DNA from: a virus
IMG/VR virus record: IMGVR_UViG_3300047319_001025
Location: 1 to 21,314 of that record
DNA length: 21,314 nucleotides
Strand: one strand, 5' to 3'
Below the pieces are notes generated by a model, which saw only the letters and a program-made list of their open reading frames with translations, searched no databases and was not told where the DNA came from. This document shows positions 1 to 5,725 of this stretch, piece after piece; position 1 is the first letter of the stretch, and every line of letters begins with the position of its first letter. The translations under genes and the position numbers were made by a program.

Positions 1-14
1 CCGAGGGCTAAGGC

Positions 15-257
15 GTGATGACCAAGAGCCGGCACTTCTTCCGCCTGGTCGAGGGCGACCCGCACGGCACCCACCGCTGCCAGCTTTGCGGAGCCGAGCG
101 CCGGCACCTTCCGAGCTGGGGCGTCGGGAGGTGGGCGTTCGGCTATCGGCCACCAGGCGGCATCTTCTCGCGTCACAAGCCGCGGTGCGATCCGGACCCG
201 ACGAAGCGGGAGGCCATGAAGCAGAAGCTGGCGGCCGAGTGGGAGGCGAAAGCATGA
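15..257 (+). CDS. small Cys/His protein, possible zinc-binding, unknown function
   Basis: An 80-residue basic protein that I do not recognise. C22-x2-C25 near the middle and H54-x3-C58 later could form a CCHC zinc site; the rest is rich in Arg, Gly and Pro, and the C-terminus (about 62-80) is a charged helix. GTG at 15 overlaps a TGA at 16-18 that closes the frame beginning at base 1, so an upstream gene probably ends there and the GTG start keeps the stop-start coupling used by its neighbours; ATG at 18 is the alternative. Purine-rich GAGGG and AAGG lie just upstream. Its stop overlaps the next start (ATGA at 254-257). Phage small-gene arrays often hold such proteins, but no specific role can be inferred. 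Confidence 0.6.
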   Translation: MMTKSRHFFRLVEGDPHGTHRCQLCGAERRHLPSWGVGRWAFGYRPPGGIFSRHKPRCDPDPTKREAMKQKLAAEWEAKA

Positions 258-487
258 ACAGCAAGCGAGAACCGGCGGATCTCACGCTTAAAGCAGACGC
301 GGTGCCCGCAGGCGGCCAAAACGGCTCAGGTATTTTTGAGTACCTCCCGGAGCACCACGGCGAGCCGATGCGGTTCAACCCGATCCGGGGCAACTGGGGC
401 GTCTGGGAGTGCCGGCAGTGCAACCACGTCGTTAGCCCGAAGGACGTGGACGAGATGGTTGCCTGGGCCAAGCGGAGTGTACCGTGA
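254..487 (+). CDS. small CxxC protein, unknown function
   Basis: A 77-residue protein beginning at ATG 254, which overlaps the preceding stop as ATGA. A longer in-frame reading from 86 would overlap the first gene almost completely and is unlikely. The N-terminal half is polar and Gly-rich; residues 51-72 carry W-E-C-x2-C-N-H and then a short helix, so the C53-x2-C56 pair with H58 could be half a zinc knuckle. The product ends at TGA 485-487, overlapped by the next GTG start (GTGA). Function is unknown. Membership of the coupled array and the Cys pair shared with both neighbours are the only clues. Confidence 0.6.
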   Translation: MNSKREPADLTLKADAVPAGGQNGSGIFEYLPEHHGEPMRFNPIRGNWGVWECRQCNHVVSPKDVDEMVAWAKRSVP

Positions 488-765
488 ACTTCGACTCCAA
501 TCCCGACGTGGCCCTTCAGCAGCGCATCCGCTGGGAGAACGCCTCGCCCGAGGAGAGACGGTCGCTCCGGCCGAAGCCGCCACCCATGCCGTTCGGGCCG
601 CCGCTAGTCTGCTCGCTCTGTCAGGCGCCGTGCCCCGACGACGAGGAGCACCGGTGCCCCGTGGCGCGGCGTGAAGCCTGGTGGACGGCCGCCATGGTTC
701 TTGTGCTCGTCGGGGTGCCCGGCGGGCTGTTCGCCATCCTGTGGGCGCTGGGAGGGCAGCCGTGA
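484..765 (+). CDS. small Cys-rich protein with C-terminal membrane segment
   Basis: A 93-residue protein starting at GTG 484 in a GTGA overlap with the previous stop. Residues 1-35 are polar and Pro-rich. C43-x2-C46 with C50, H56 and C58 form a compact possible zinc ribbon. Residues about 67-89 are a single hydrophobic segment rich in Val, Leu, Ala and Gly, followed by only a few residues, so the protein looks tail-anchored with its Cys domain in the cytoplasm. There is no signal peptide. Small single-pass phage proteins can act in lysis or superinfection exclusion, but nothing here identifies such a role. It is followed directly by the next gene at GTG 762. Confidence 0.6.
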   Translation: MNFDSNPDVALQQRIRWENASPEERRSLRPKPPPMPFGPPLVCSLCQAPCPDDEEHRCPVARREAWWTAAMVLVLVGVPGGLFAILWALGGQP

Positions 766-977
766 GCACCATGCCCACGGCCCAACAACTTGGGGCGGCC
801 ACGGCCAAGGTCGTGCTCGCCGTCGAGACGGTGCTTCCGGGCCACACGCCAGTCACCAGGGCCTACGCAACGATGCAGGCAGCGGTCCTGCTTCTGGTGG
901 CAGCGGGGTGCGACAAGGCCCGGACCCTCGAGAGCTTCACGGTGCTCCTGGACATCTTGGAGGCGAAGGCCAATTGA
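762..977 (+). CDS. small Ala-rich helical protein, unknown
   Basis: A 71-residue, mostly helical Ala/Val/Leu-rich protein. GTG at 762 is chosen because GGAGGG at 751-756 lies five bases upstream and the start overlaps the preceding stop as GTGA; ATG at 771 is a second possibility, giving 68 residues. The hydrophobic stretch around residues 40-55 is amphipathic rather than a clear membrane span. The stop TGA at 975-977 is overlapped by a TTG start. I do not recognise a family. Confidence 0.55.
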   Translation: MSTMPTAQQLGAATAKVVLAVETVLPGHTPVTRAYATMQAAVLLLVAAGCDKARTLESFTVLLDILEAKAN

Positions 978-1840
978 CCCGCCCTTGCTGCTCCCTCGGC
1001 GCCCACGCCCAAGCCCAGGCCATCGCGGCGGCCCTCGGGGAGGGGCAGAGCGTCCGGCAGGTAGCCAAGGTTTTCGGGGTGTCCAAGAGCGCCGTAAACA
1101 ACCACCGGCAGCACCTTGGACAGCCCCCGCCCGAGGACGTCCAGGAGCCCGAAGCGGTGGTCGCAGAGCTGGTGTCCGTGGACAGCGGTGGACAGGACGA
1201 GGACACCGGGGAGGAGCGTCCAAGTTCCAACCCCGAGGACGAAGCACCAACGCGCGCGCGCGATCCTCTCGCCGGCTGGGCAAAAGAAGCCTTTGGCATC
1301 ATCGACGAACGCGCCCGCGTGCGCTTCATTACCAAGCGGCTCCTGTCTGGCCACGAGTGGGAATCGGGCCACGACGTGCCCGCCCTGGCGTCTGCTTGGG
1401 GGGTGTCCGAGCGTGCTGTCCGCGGATACGTGAAGCGGGCGGCAGACCTCGTGACCGAGAACATGGGTGACGTGGAGCAGGCCCGCCTCGAGAGCCGGAC
1501 CTGGTGGCGGCACTGCCGGGACGACGCCGAGGCGACCGCGAAGGCGGACATCCCCGACGGGCTCCCGGCCCCGCTGGCGGCCATGGTCTCCCAGAACGGG
1601 CCCAAGTACCTCGCCCTCGCCGTCGAGGCGCAAAAGAGCCTGGACCGGGTAACGGGCGTCGTGCAGCCGGGGACGAACATCATCAACAACATCATCAACG
1701 ACCCGAACCTGTCGCGCGTGCTCGCCATCTTCCGCGAGGTGCTGCAAGACCACCCGGACCTACTGGCGGATTTCGCGATGAGGATTCAGGCTCTCAAGAA
1801 CGAGAACGTGGGCGTCAAGGCGCTCGGAGGGAAGAGGTAA
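974..1840 (+). CDS. two-HTH DNA-binding protein, candidate terminase small subunit
   Basis: A 288-residue protein from TTG 974 (TTGA overlap with the previous stop; GGAGG at 959-963 ten bases upstream). Residues about 14-48 form a helix-turn-helix with the typical G-V-S-K-S turn and recognition helix, as in homeodomain-like terminase small subunits and resolvase-type domains. Residues about 50-97 are an acidic, Pro-rich linker. A second helix-turn-helix lies at about 116-158 (A-W-G-V-S-E-R-A-V). The C-terminal third is helical with an Ile/Asn-rich stretch (N-I-I-N-N-I-I-N) near residue 240 and could be an oligomerisation region. Its place one small cluster upstream of TerL and its size suggest the DNA-recognition subunit of the packaging motor. 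A transcriptional regulator of late genes is the main alternative. Confidence 0.6.
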   Translation: MTRPCCSLGAHAQAQAIAAALGEGQSVRQVAKVFGVSKSAVNNHRQHLGQPPPEDVQEPEAVVAELVSVDSGGQDEDTGEERPSSNPEDEAPTRARDPLAGWAKEAFGIIDERARVRFITKRLLSGHEWESGHDVPALASAWGVSERAVRGYVKRAADLVTENMGDVEQARLESRTWWRHCRDDAEATAKADIPDGLPAPLAAMVSQNGPKYLALAVEAQKSLDRVTGVVQPGTNIINNIINDPNLSRVLAIFREVLQDHPDLLADFAMRIQALKNENVGVKALGGKR

Positions 1841-1842
1841 CC

Positions 1843-2163
1843 GTGGGCGAGGCAAAGAGGTACCTTTTGGTTCAGTCGGACGATGGTAGATACGGCGTGC
1901 GGTGCTTCGACATTGCCGCAACCACGCTTGACGACGCGCGTGCGAAGGCTGTTGATGCACTCCGCGAGACGTGGAAGGACGGCCGTCACGATGATTGGAT
2001 TAATCGCGCGACGCTCTACGCCGTCGATGCCGAGCACGACATTGGGCCGCTGCTCGACGCGGTGATTGCAGAGCGGGATGCAGCCAGAGAGGCGAAGAGG
2101 AAAGCGGCGGATGAGGCTGCCGAGCGGGCGCAATATGAAGCGCTGCGCAGGAAGTACGAATGA
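1843..2163 (+). CDS. small protein with charged C-terminal helix, unknown
   Basis: A 106-residue protein from GTG 1843, two bases after the previous stop; the purine-rich GGAGGGAAGAGG at the end of the upstream gene serves as ribosome binding site. Residues 5-60 look like a small alpha/beta domain. Residues about 70-106 are a long Ala/Glu/Arg helix likely to form a coiled coil. Third codon positions are less GC-rich than in the structural genes. The stop TGA (2161-2163) is overlapped by an ATG at 2160. I see no recognisable family. Confidence 0.55.
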   Translation: MGEAKRYLLVQSDDGRYGVRCFDIAATTLDDARAKAVDALRETWKDGRHDDWINRATLYAVDAEHDIGPLLDAVIAERDAAREAKRKAADEAAERAQYEALRRKYE

Positions 2164-2207
2164 AGCTCCTTGCCATGGTCCCCATCGAGGATGGGTTCAA
2201 GCGATGA
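2160..2207 (+). CDS. 15-codon mini-ORF bridging two coupled genes
   Basis: ATG at 2160 overlaps the preceding stop (ATGA), and 15 codons later its own stop TGA at 2205-2207 overlaps the next ATG at 2204 (ATGA). It encodes M-K-L-L-A-M-V-P-I-E-D-G-F-K-R. The perfect double overlap suggests it is translated so that ribosomes are handed on to the gene at 2204, which otherwise would start 40 bases past a stop with only a distant GAGG. It may work purely as a translational bridge. Chance cannot be excluded for so short a frame. Confidence 0.35.
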   Translation: MKLLAMVPIEDGFKR

Positions 2208-2500
2208 ACCCCTACCGCTCAGCCAAGCCCGTCGGCCTACCCTGGCCGCACTGCGCGCCGAAGGCGTCGATGTGGCGCCTGGCGAAAGCGTGGCTCATGC
2301 GCGGAGCCGTATTTGCCCTTTGGCGCGACCGTCCGCGTAGACGCGTGCTAAACGCACTCCTTCGAAAGTGGGCGGGCCACCTTAGGCTGCCGACCTTCGT
2401 ATTGCCGTCGGAGTTCACGCTGCCCATGTGGCGCGATGTGCGGCTGCACTTCCCGACGCGTATGCCGGCCGCGCCTCCGCTCGAGAAGGTGTCGAAGTGA
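2204..2500 (+). CDS. small basic protein, unknown
   Basis: A 98-residue Arg/Trp/Pro-rich, strongly basic protein. ATG 2204 is preferred over the upstream in-frame ATG at 2066 because the longer form would overlap the preceding gene, and because 2204 is stop-start coupled to the mini-ORF at 2160. The middle (about 20-60) is predicted helical with many Arg, so nucleic-acid contact is conceivable. It ends at 2498-2500 in a GTGA overlap with the next gene. No family is recognised. Confidence 0.5.
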   Translation: MNPYRSAKPVGLPWPHCAPKASMWRLAKAWLMRGAVFALWRDRPRRRVLNALLRKWAGHLRLPTFVLPSEFTLPMWRDVRLHFPTRMPAAPPLEKVSK

Positions 2501-2712
2501 TTGACCGTGACTTCGAGTCCCGCTTTCGCGAGGAACGCCTCTGGCTCGTCTACTGCCTCGACGAGGACGATGCGGAGGTGGACGCCGTGCTTGGCTGGGC
2601 AGAGAAGTCGCAGAGCTGCGAGCCTGGGCCGAGCTTGCCTCTGCCGTGGGGCGATGACGACGCCGAGCTCGACATCGGGGCATCAATGCTCGCTTGGATG
2701 CGTGGAGAATGA
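2497..2712 (+). CDS. small acidic protein upstream of TerL
   Basis: A 71-residue, very acidic protein (Asp/Glu clusters at about 19-26 and 49-56) starting at GTG 2497 in a GTGA overlap; GAGAAGG lies about eight bases upstream. An earlier in-frame ATG at 2428 would overlap the previous gene by more. Two Cys residues are not arranged as a metal site. The acidic character next to the basic product of 2204-2500 could mean the two interact, but this is a guess. TerL starts one base after its stop. Confidence 0.5.
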   Translation: MIDRDFESRFREERLWLVYCLDEDDAEVDAVLGWAEKSQSCEPGPSLPLPWGDDDAELDIGASMLAWMRGE

Positions 2713-2713
2713 C

Positions 2714-4333
2714 GTGACCTCCCGCTCTGCCCTCGACGCCATCTTGGAGAAGACGCTCGACGTCATCACGGCGCCATCGTCGAAGCAGGCAATCGACATG
2801 CTCGGACCCTCTCTCACCTTCGAAACGCTCGTCACGCATCGGGAGCTCGGCAACTTCTCGCCGTCTCCAACGCAGCTTGCGCTCATCCGTGCCGTGGACG
2901 GGCAGCCTGTCACGCACCTGTCAGCAACCAAGATGCTCTTCCACTTCGGCAGCGACGTCCTGCCGCCGTGCAAGCCGCGCTGCATCGTCCTGCGCACCGG
3001 TGTCCGCGCCGGCAAGAGCATGATCGCGGCGATGGCGCTCATGTACTCGATTCTGAAGTCGCAGTTCCGCCGCCCGGCGCTCGACTACGAACGCCCCGAC
3101 GCAGACGGACTCGTGGGCGTACAGCCCGGTGAGCTCGTGCGTGGGCTCATCGTTGCGCCGCTCCTGAAGCAGGCCCGCGCCGTGTTCAAGTGGGTCGTGA
3201 CCATCGCGCAGCGGAGTCCTGTGCTCTCCAAGCTGCTCGTGAAGTCGGGCGCCGAGCAAGCCATCATCCGCCGGCCGGACGGCAACGAGGTGACCGTTGA
3301 GCTCGTGGCCGCGTCGAGCGGCGGCGGCAACCTGCGCGGCACGTGGCTCGCCGGCATCGTGTTCGACGAGGCCGACTTCCACGACGCCGAGGACGGCGCG
3401 GTCAACCTGCCCGACAACTACCGCGCGGCCATCACCCGCATGCTCGGAGGCGCGCAGGTCTGGGTCGTCTCGTCGCCGTGGGCCGAGGAAGGCCCGTTCC
3501 ACGAGATGTTCACGGCGGCGTTCGGCAAGGCGAGCCGGGCGGCCTTGGCATTTCACTCCGACACGCGGAGCATGAACCCGACGCTCTCGCTCGAGGACGA
3601 GGAGGCGGAGTTTCGCCGCGACCCCATCAACGCGGCCCGTGAGTACTCGGCGGTCCCGCTCTCCGCAAACGCGTCGGCGTTCTTCCCCGAGAGCTGCATT
3701 GCCGTTGCCGTTGCCAAGGGCCGCCAAGCGCTCGCACCCAACGGCGCTCAGCACTACGCCGGAGCGGACCTCGGCTTCCGCAAGAACAGCAGCGCCCTCG
3801 CCATGGCCCGCGTTGAGGACGGCCGCGTCCGCGTCGCCATGTACGACGAGCTCGTCCCGCCCTCCGGCTCTCCGCTGAAGCCCTCCGAGGTCGTCCAGCG
3901 CTTCGCCTCGACGTGCCAGAGCTACAACTGCCACAGCATGAAGGGCGACTTGTACTACGCCGACACGGCGCACGACGAGCTGCGCCGTTGGGCCGAGCGT
4001 GAGAAGTGGGCCATGCAGTACGACGAGGCGCAGCCGACGGCAGCACGCTGGGCCGAGTGGTTCACGATCCTCCGCACGCTCATGTCCGAGGGCAAGTGCG
4101 AACTGCCAGACGATCCTAGGCTTATCAATCAGCTGCGCGGCGTGAAGAGCGGGCCCGTGCCTGGCGGGGCGATTCAGATCCAGCTGCCGAAGCAGGGGCA
4201 GAGCCACGGGGACATCCTGGCAGCGCTGGTGCTCGCTGTCTGCCAGGCGGCGCTGCACATCGGAGGGCCGCCCGCTGCGGTTCCTGGCGTGAGTTGGTTC
4301 AACCCCGACACGGAACCGCTGGGGTGGGGGTAA
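2714..4333 (+). CDS. terL: terminase large subunit (packaging ATPase and nuclease)
   Basis: 539 residues from GTG 2714, with GGAG six bases upstream; the extension back to 2501 overlaps the previous gene and is rejected. The N-terminal ATPase shows a Walker A of the terminase type ending G100-K101-S102, Walker B with the acidic pair D218-E219 (V-F-D-E-A-D), and a coupling motif V-V-S-S-P around 251-255. The C-terminal RNase H-like nuclease shows D352 (G-A-D-L-G), D417 (Y-A-D-T) and D500 (S-H-G-D) as likely metal ligands. In tailed phages this protein docks on the portal, drives DNA into the prohead by ATP hydrolysis and cuts the concatemer or host-flanked DNA. Length is normal for the family. 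All key residues are present, so it should be active. Confidence 0.95.
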   Translation: MTSRSALDAILEKTLDVITAPSSKQAIDMLGPSLTFETLVTHRELGNFSPSPTQLALIRAVDGQPVTHLSATKMLFHFGSDVLPPCKPRCIVLRTGVRAGKSMIAAMALMYSILKSQFRRPALDYERPDADGLVGVQPGELVRGLIVAPLLKQARAVFKWVVTIAQRSPVLSKLLVKSGAEQAIIRRPDGNEVTVELVAASSGGGNLRGTWLAGIVFDEADFHDAEDGAVNLPDNYRAAITRMLGGAQVWVVSSPWAEEGPFHEMFTAAFGKASRAALAFHSDTRSMNPTLSLEDEEAEFRRDPINAAREYSAVPLSANASAFFPESCIAVAVAKGRQALAPNGAQHYAGADLGFRKNSSALAMARVEDGRVRVAMYDELVPPSGSPLKPSEVVQRFASTCQSYNCHSMKGDLYYADTAHDELRRWAEREKWAMQYDEAQPTAARWAEWFTILRTLMSEGKCELPDDPRLINQLRGVKSGPVPGGAIQIQLPKQGQSHGDILAALVLAVCQAALHIGGPPAAVPGVSWFNPDTEPLGWG

Positions 4334-4340
4334 TGGTTTT

Positions 4341-4357
4341 GCCGAGCGGGTCTCGGC
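4341..4357 (+). promoter_or_regulatory. small hairpin upstream of the 4370 gene
   Basis: A perfect inverted repeat, GCCGAG (4341-4346) and CTCGGC (4352-4357) with a 5-base loop, sits between the TerL stop and the strong ribosome binding site GAGGAGG just before ATG 4370. It is preceded, not followed, by TTTT, so it is not a classical terminator on either strand. It could protect mRNA or tune initiation of the next gene. Confidence 0.35.
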
Positions 4358-4369
4358 GAGGAGGATAGG

Positions 4370-5161
4370 ATGGCAACGGTACAGCCCGCACCATGGGTGC
4401 GGCAGATGCTCACGGAGTACTACACCACGGACACTCGGCGCTCCAGCTTCGGGGCGCTTGTCGACGTGGCGTTCGGCGGATACGTCACGACGCACGATCA
4501 TGACCGCGCGGCCATCGGTCGCCACGAGGTTGGTCCTAACGCTGACAAGGTTTTCTCTCGCGAGCGAGAAGCACATGGGTTTATGCGCTCCGTTGGCGAA
4601 GATCACGAGCACACCTTCGCCGCTTGGCTCGGCCCGTATGACTGGGTGCACAGCATCGACCAGGGTTACGGAAGTGGAGACGGTCAGCGGGTCGTCCAGC
4701 GCTTCGGCGAATTCGTTGGTGTAACCCTCCTCACTGCATCAGCCGTCCGCGCATTCGAACGCCACCGCGAGCGGCACCAGGAAGAGCCCAAAGAGGTCGA
4801 GCATAGGTTGCAGCGTGGCGGGCGCCTTAGCGTGTACTGTATCCCGAAGGACTATAAGTTTGAGCCCAAGAGGCGACTTGGCGATCCGCTGCGGAGGCAG
4901 GACTGCGTTGGTGGTTACGTCGTCTGGCTCTGCACCAAGGCCACGGAGAAGAACGGCATCAGCATCAAGGAGCGCGACCGCACCGTCGAAGACATCCGCG
5001 AAGAGGTGCACACGCGCGCCCGCGGCGCCCTGTTTGCGCTCGGGTCTTTGGTTGGCGAGGACCCGTTCACCACGTCGGAGTCTAAGGTTCGCCGCACCCG
5101 TGAGCGTATCTCAGTGGGCCACGTCGAACGGGTCCGTGCGCCCGGTGGACGGTGGGCGTGA
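4370..5161 (+). CDS. hypothetical protein between TerL and portal
   Basis: 263 residues from ATG 4370, with a strong GAGGAGG ribosome binding site about eight bases upstream. I do not recognise the family. The first 130 residues are mixed alpha/beta with many aromatic residues. A Glu/Arg-rich helix covers about 122-148. Residues about 153-190 hold three Cys (C157, C179, C188) among basic residues, and the C-terminal 60 residues are basic. There is no membrane segment or signal peptide. Third codon positions are less GC-biased than in TerL or the head genes, which could mean recent acquisition. Its stop overlaps the next ATG by one base (TGATG), so it is probably co-translated with the small DNA-binding protein that follows. 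Confidence 0.7.
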   Translation: MATVQPAPWVRQMLTEYYTTDTRRSSFGALVDVAFGGYVTTHDHDRAAIGRHEVGPNADKVFSREREAHGFMRSVGEDHEHTFAAWLGPYDWVHSIDQGYGSGDGQRVVQRFGEFVGVTLLTASAVRAFERHRERHQEEPKEVEHRLQRGGRLSVYCIPKDYKFEPKRRLGDPLRRQDCVGGYVVWLCTKATEKNGISIKERDRTVEDIREEVHTRARGALFALGSLVGEDPFTTSESKVRRTRERISVGHVERVRAPGGRWA

Positions 5162-5493
5162 TGGCTGCGCAGTCGGGCGCCGTTCAGCCGGACGTCATCG
5201 AGGGTTGGAAGGGCATCGGCGTCGCCTTGCATGTCGACGAGAAGACGGCGCGCCGCTACGCCGACCGTGAGGTCGACCCGCTACCGACGCGCGTCGACCA
5301 TCGAGGCATCGTGTACATTCACCACGCCGCGCTCGTGGCCTGGGTCCAGCGGCACGATCGGTCAACACAGGATGTAGCCGAGCTCGATCGTCTGCGCATG
5401 CTAGTCGAGCGACTCAGGACTTCCCGTCGCGTTCCGGAGCTTCCGCCGAGTGACCGCACTACACTCGACAAGCCCGCAAAGCGTAGATTGTAA
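5161..5493 (+). CDS. small helix-turn-helix (excisionase/MerR-like) DNA-binding protein
   Basis: 110 residues from ATG 5161, overlapping the upstream stop by one base. Residues about 13-63 match the pattern of a winged helix-turn-helix of the HTH_17/excisionase type: G-W-K-G-I-G, then D-E-K-T-A-R-R-Y for the recognition helix, a wing with L-P-T-R and G-I-V-Y, and A-L-V-A-W as the closing helix. A basic Leu/Arg helix (about 75-90) and a Lys/Arg-rich tail follow. Such proteins bind specific DNA. Here it may be a packaging co-factor (a second small-terminase candidate) or a regulator of the downstream head operon, which starts after a terminator-bearing gap. Confidence 0.65.
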   Translation: MAAQSGAVQPDVIEGWKGIGVALHVDEKTARRYADREVDPLPTRVDHRGIVYIHHAALVAWVQRHDRSTQDVAELDRLRMLVERLRTSRRVPELPPSDRTTLDKPAKRRL

Positions 5494-5725
5494 GAAACTC
5501 TTTTTGCCCGAACGTGGGCGTTGATGTCCGGGCCCTCCCGAACTACTGTCCAACGCGCGTCCAGACGAGCCCCCGCAGTCTGCACGCACCTGATAGCCAA
5601 CCCGCCCGGTTGGCTTTCGCGTTTCAGCGCCTCACTTCGCACCCGGCCCGCTGCCGGCCGTAGCCGCCGAGCGCTCCTCCTTCGCTCGTTCGCGACAGGC
5701 AGCAAATCTCACAGGAGCCGACCGC
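5494..5725. other. 232-base non-coding gap before the head operon
   Basis: No credible gene fits here. The gap holds an intrinsic terminator near 5595-5623 and, in its last 20 bases, the ribosome binding site (AGGAG at 5713-5717) for the portal gene. A late promoter would be expected between the terminator and 5725, but I cannot point to convincing -35 and -10 boxes. A C/G-rich inverted pair near 5640-5662 is too ordinary for this base composition to interpret. Confidence 0.5.
5595..5623 (+). terminator. intrinsic terminator downstream of the packaging genes
   Basis: Perfect 8-bp stem AGCCAACC (5595-5602) and GGTTGGCT (5608-5615) with a 5-base loop, followed by an interrupted T-rich tail (TT, then GTTT at 5621-5624). 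This is the usual shape of a phage rho-independent terminator. It ends the 2714-5493 transcription block, making independent transcription of the head genes likely. Confidence 0.65.

Noticed and set aside
1251-1262. CGCGCG simple repeat
   Set aside because: Six CG units inside the HTH gene, coding for part of the acidic/Arg linker; ordinary for this base composition.
863-1753. 296- and 263-codon minus-strand frames opposite the two-HTH gene
   Set aside because: Both overlap a + strand protein with recognisable helix-turn-helix segments and ordered stop-start coupling; their own translations look like antisense shadows.
2921-4651. 576-codon open frame on the minus strand opposite terL
   Set aside because: It mirrors the terL codons. 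Long antisense frames are expected in GC-rich DNA, the translation is Arg/His/Leu/Val-biased with no domain, and TerL has all its motifs on the + strand.
5506-5519. GCCC/GGGC hairpin after TTTTT
   Set aside because: It has only 4 bp, and the T run lies before the stem, so it does not make a terminator on the + strand; the opposite strand has A instead of T after the stem.
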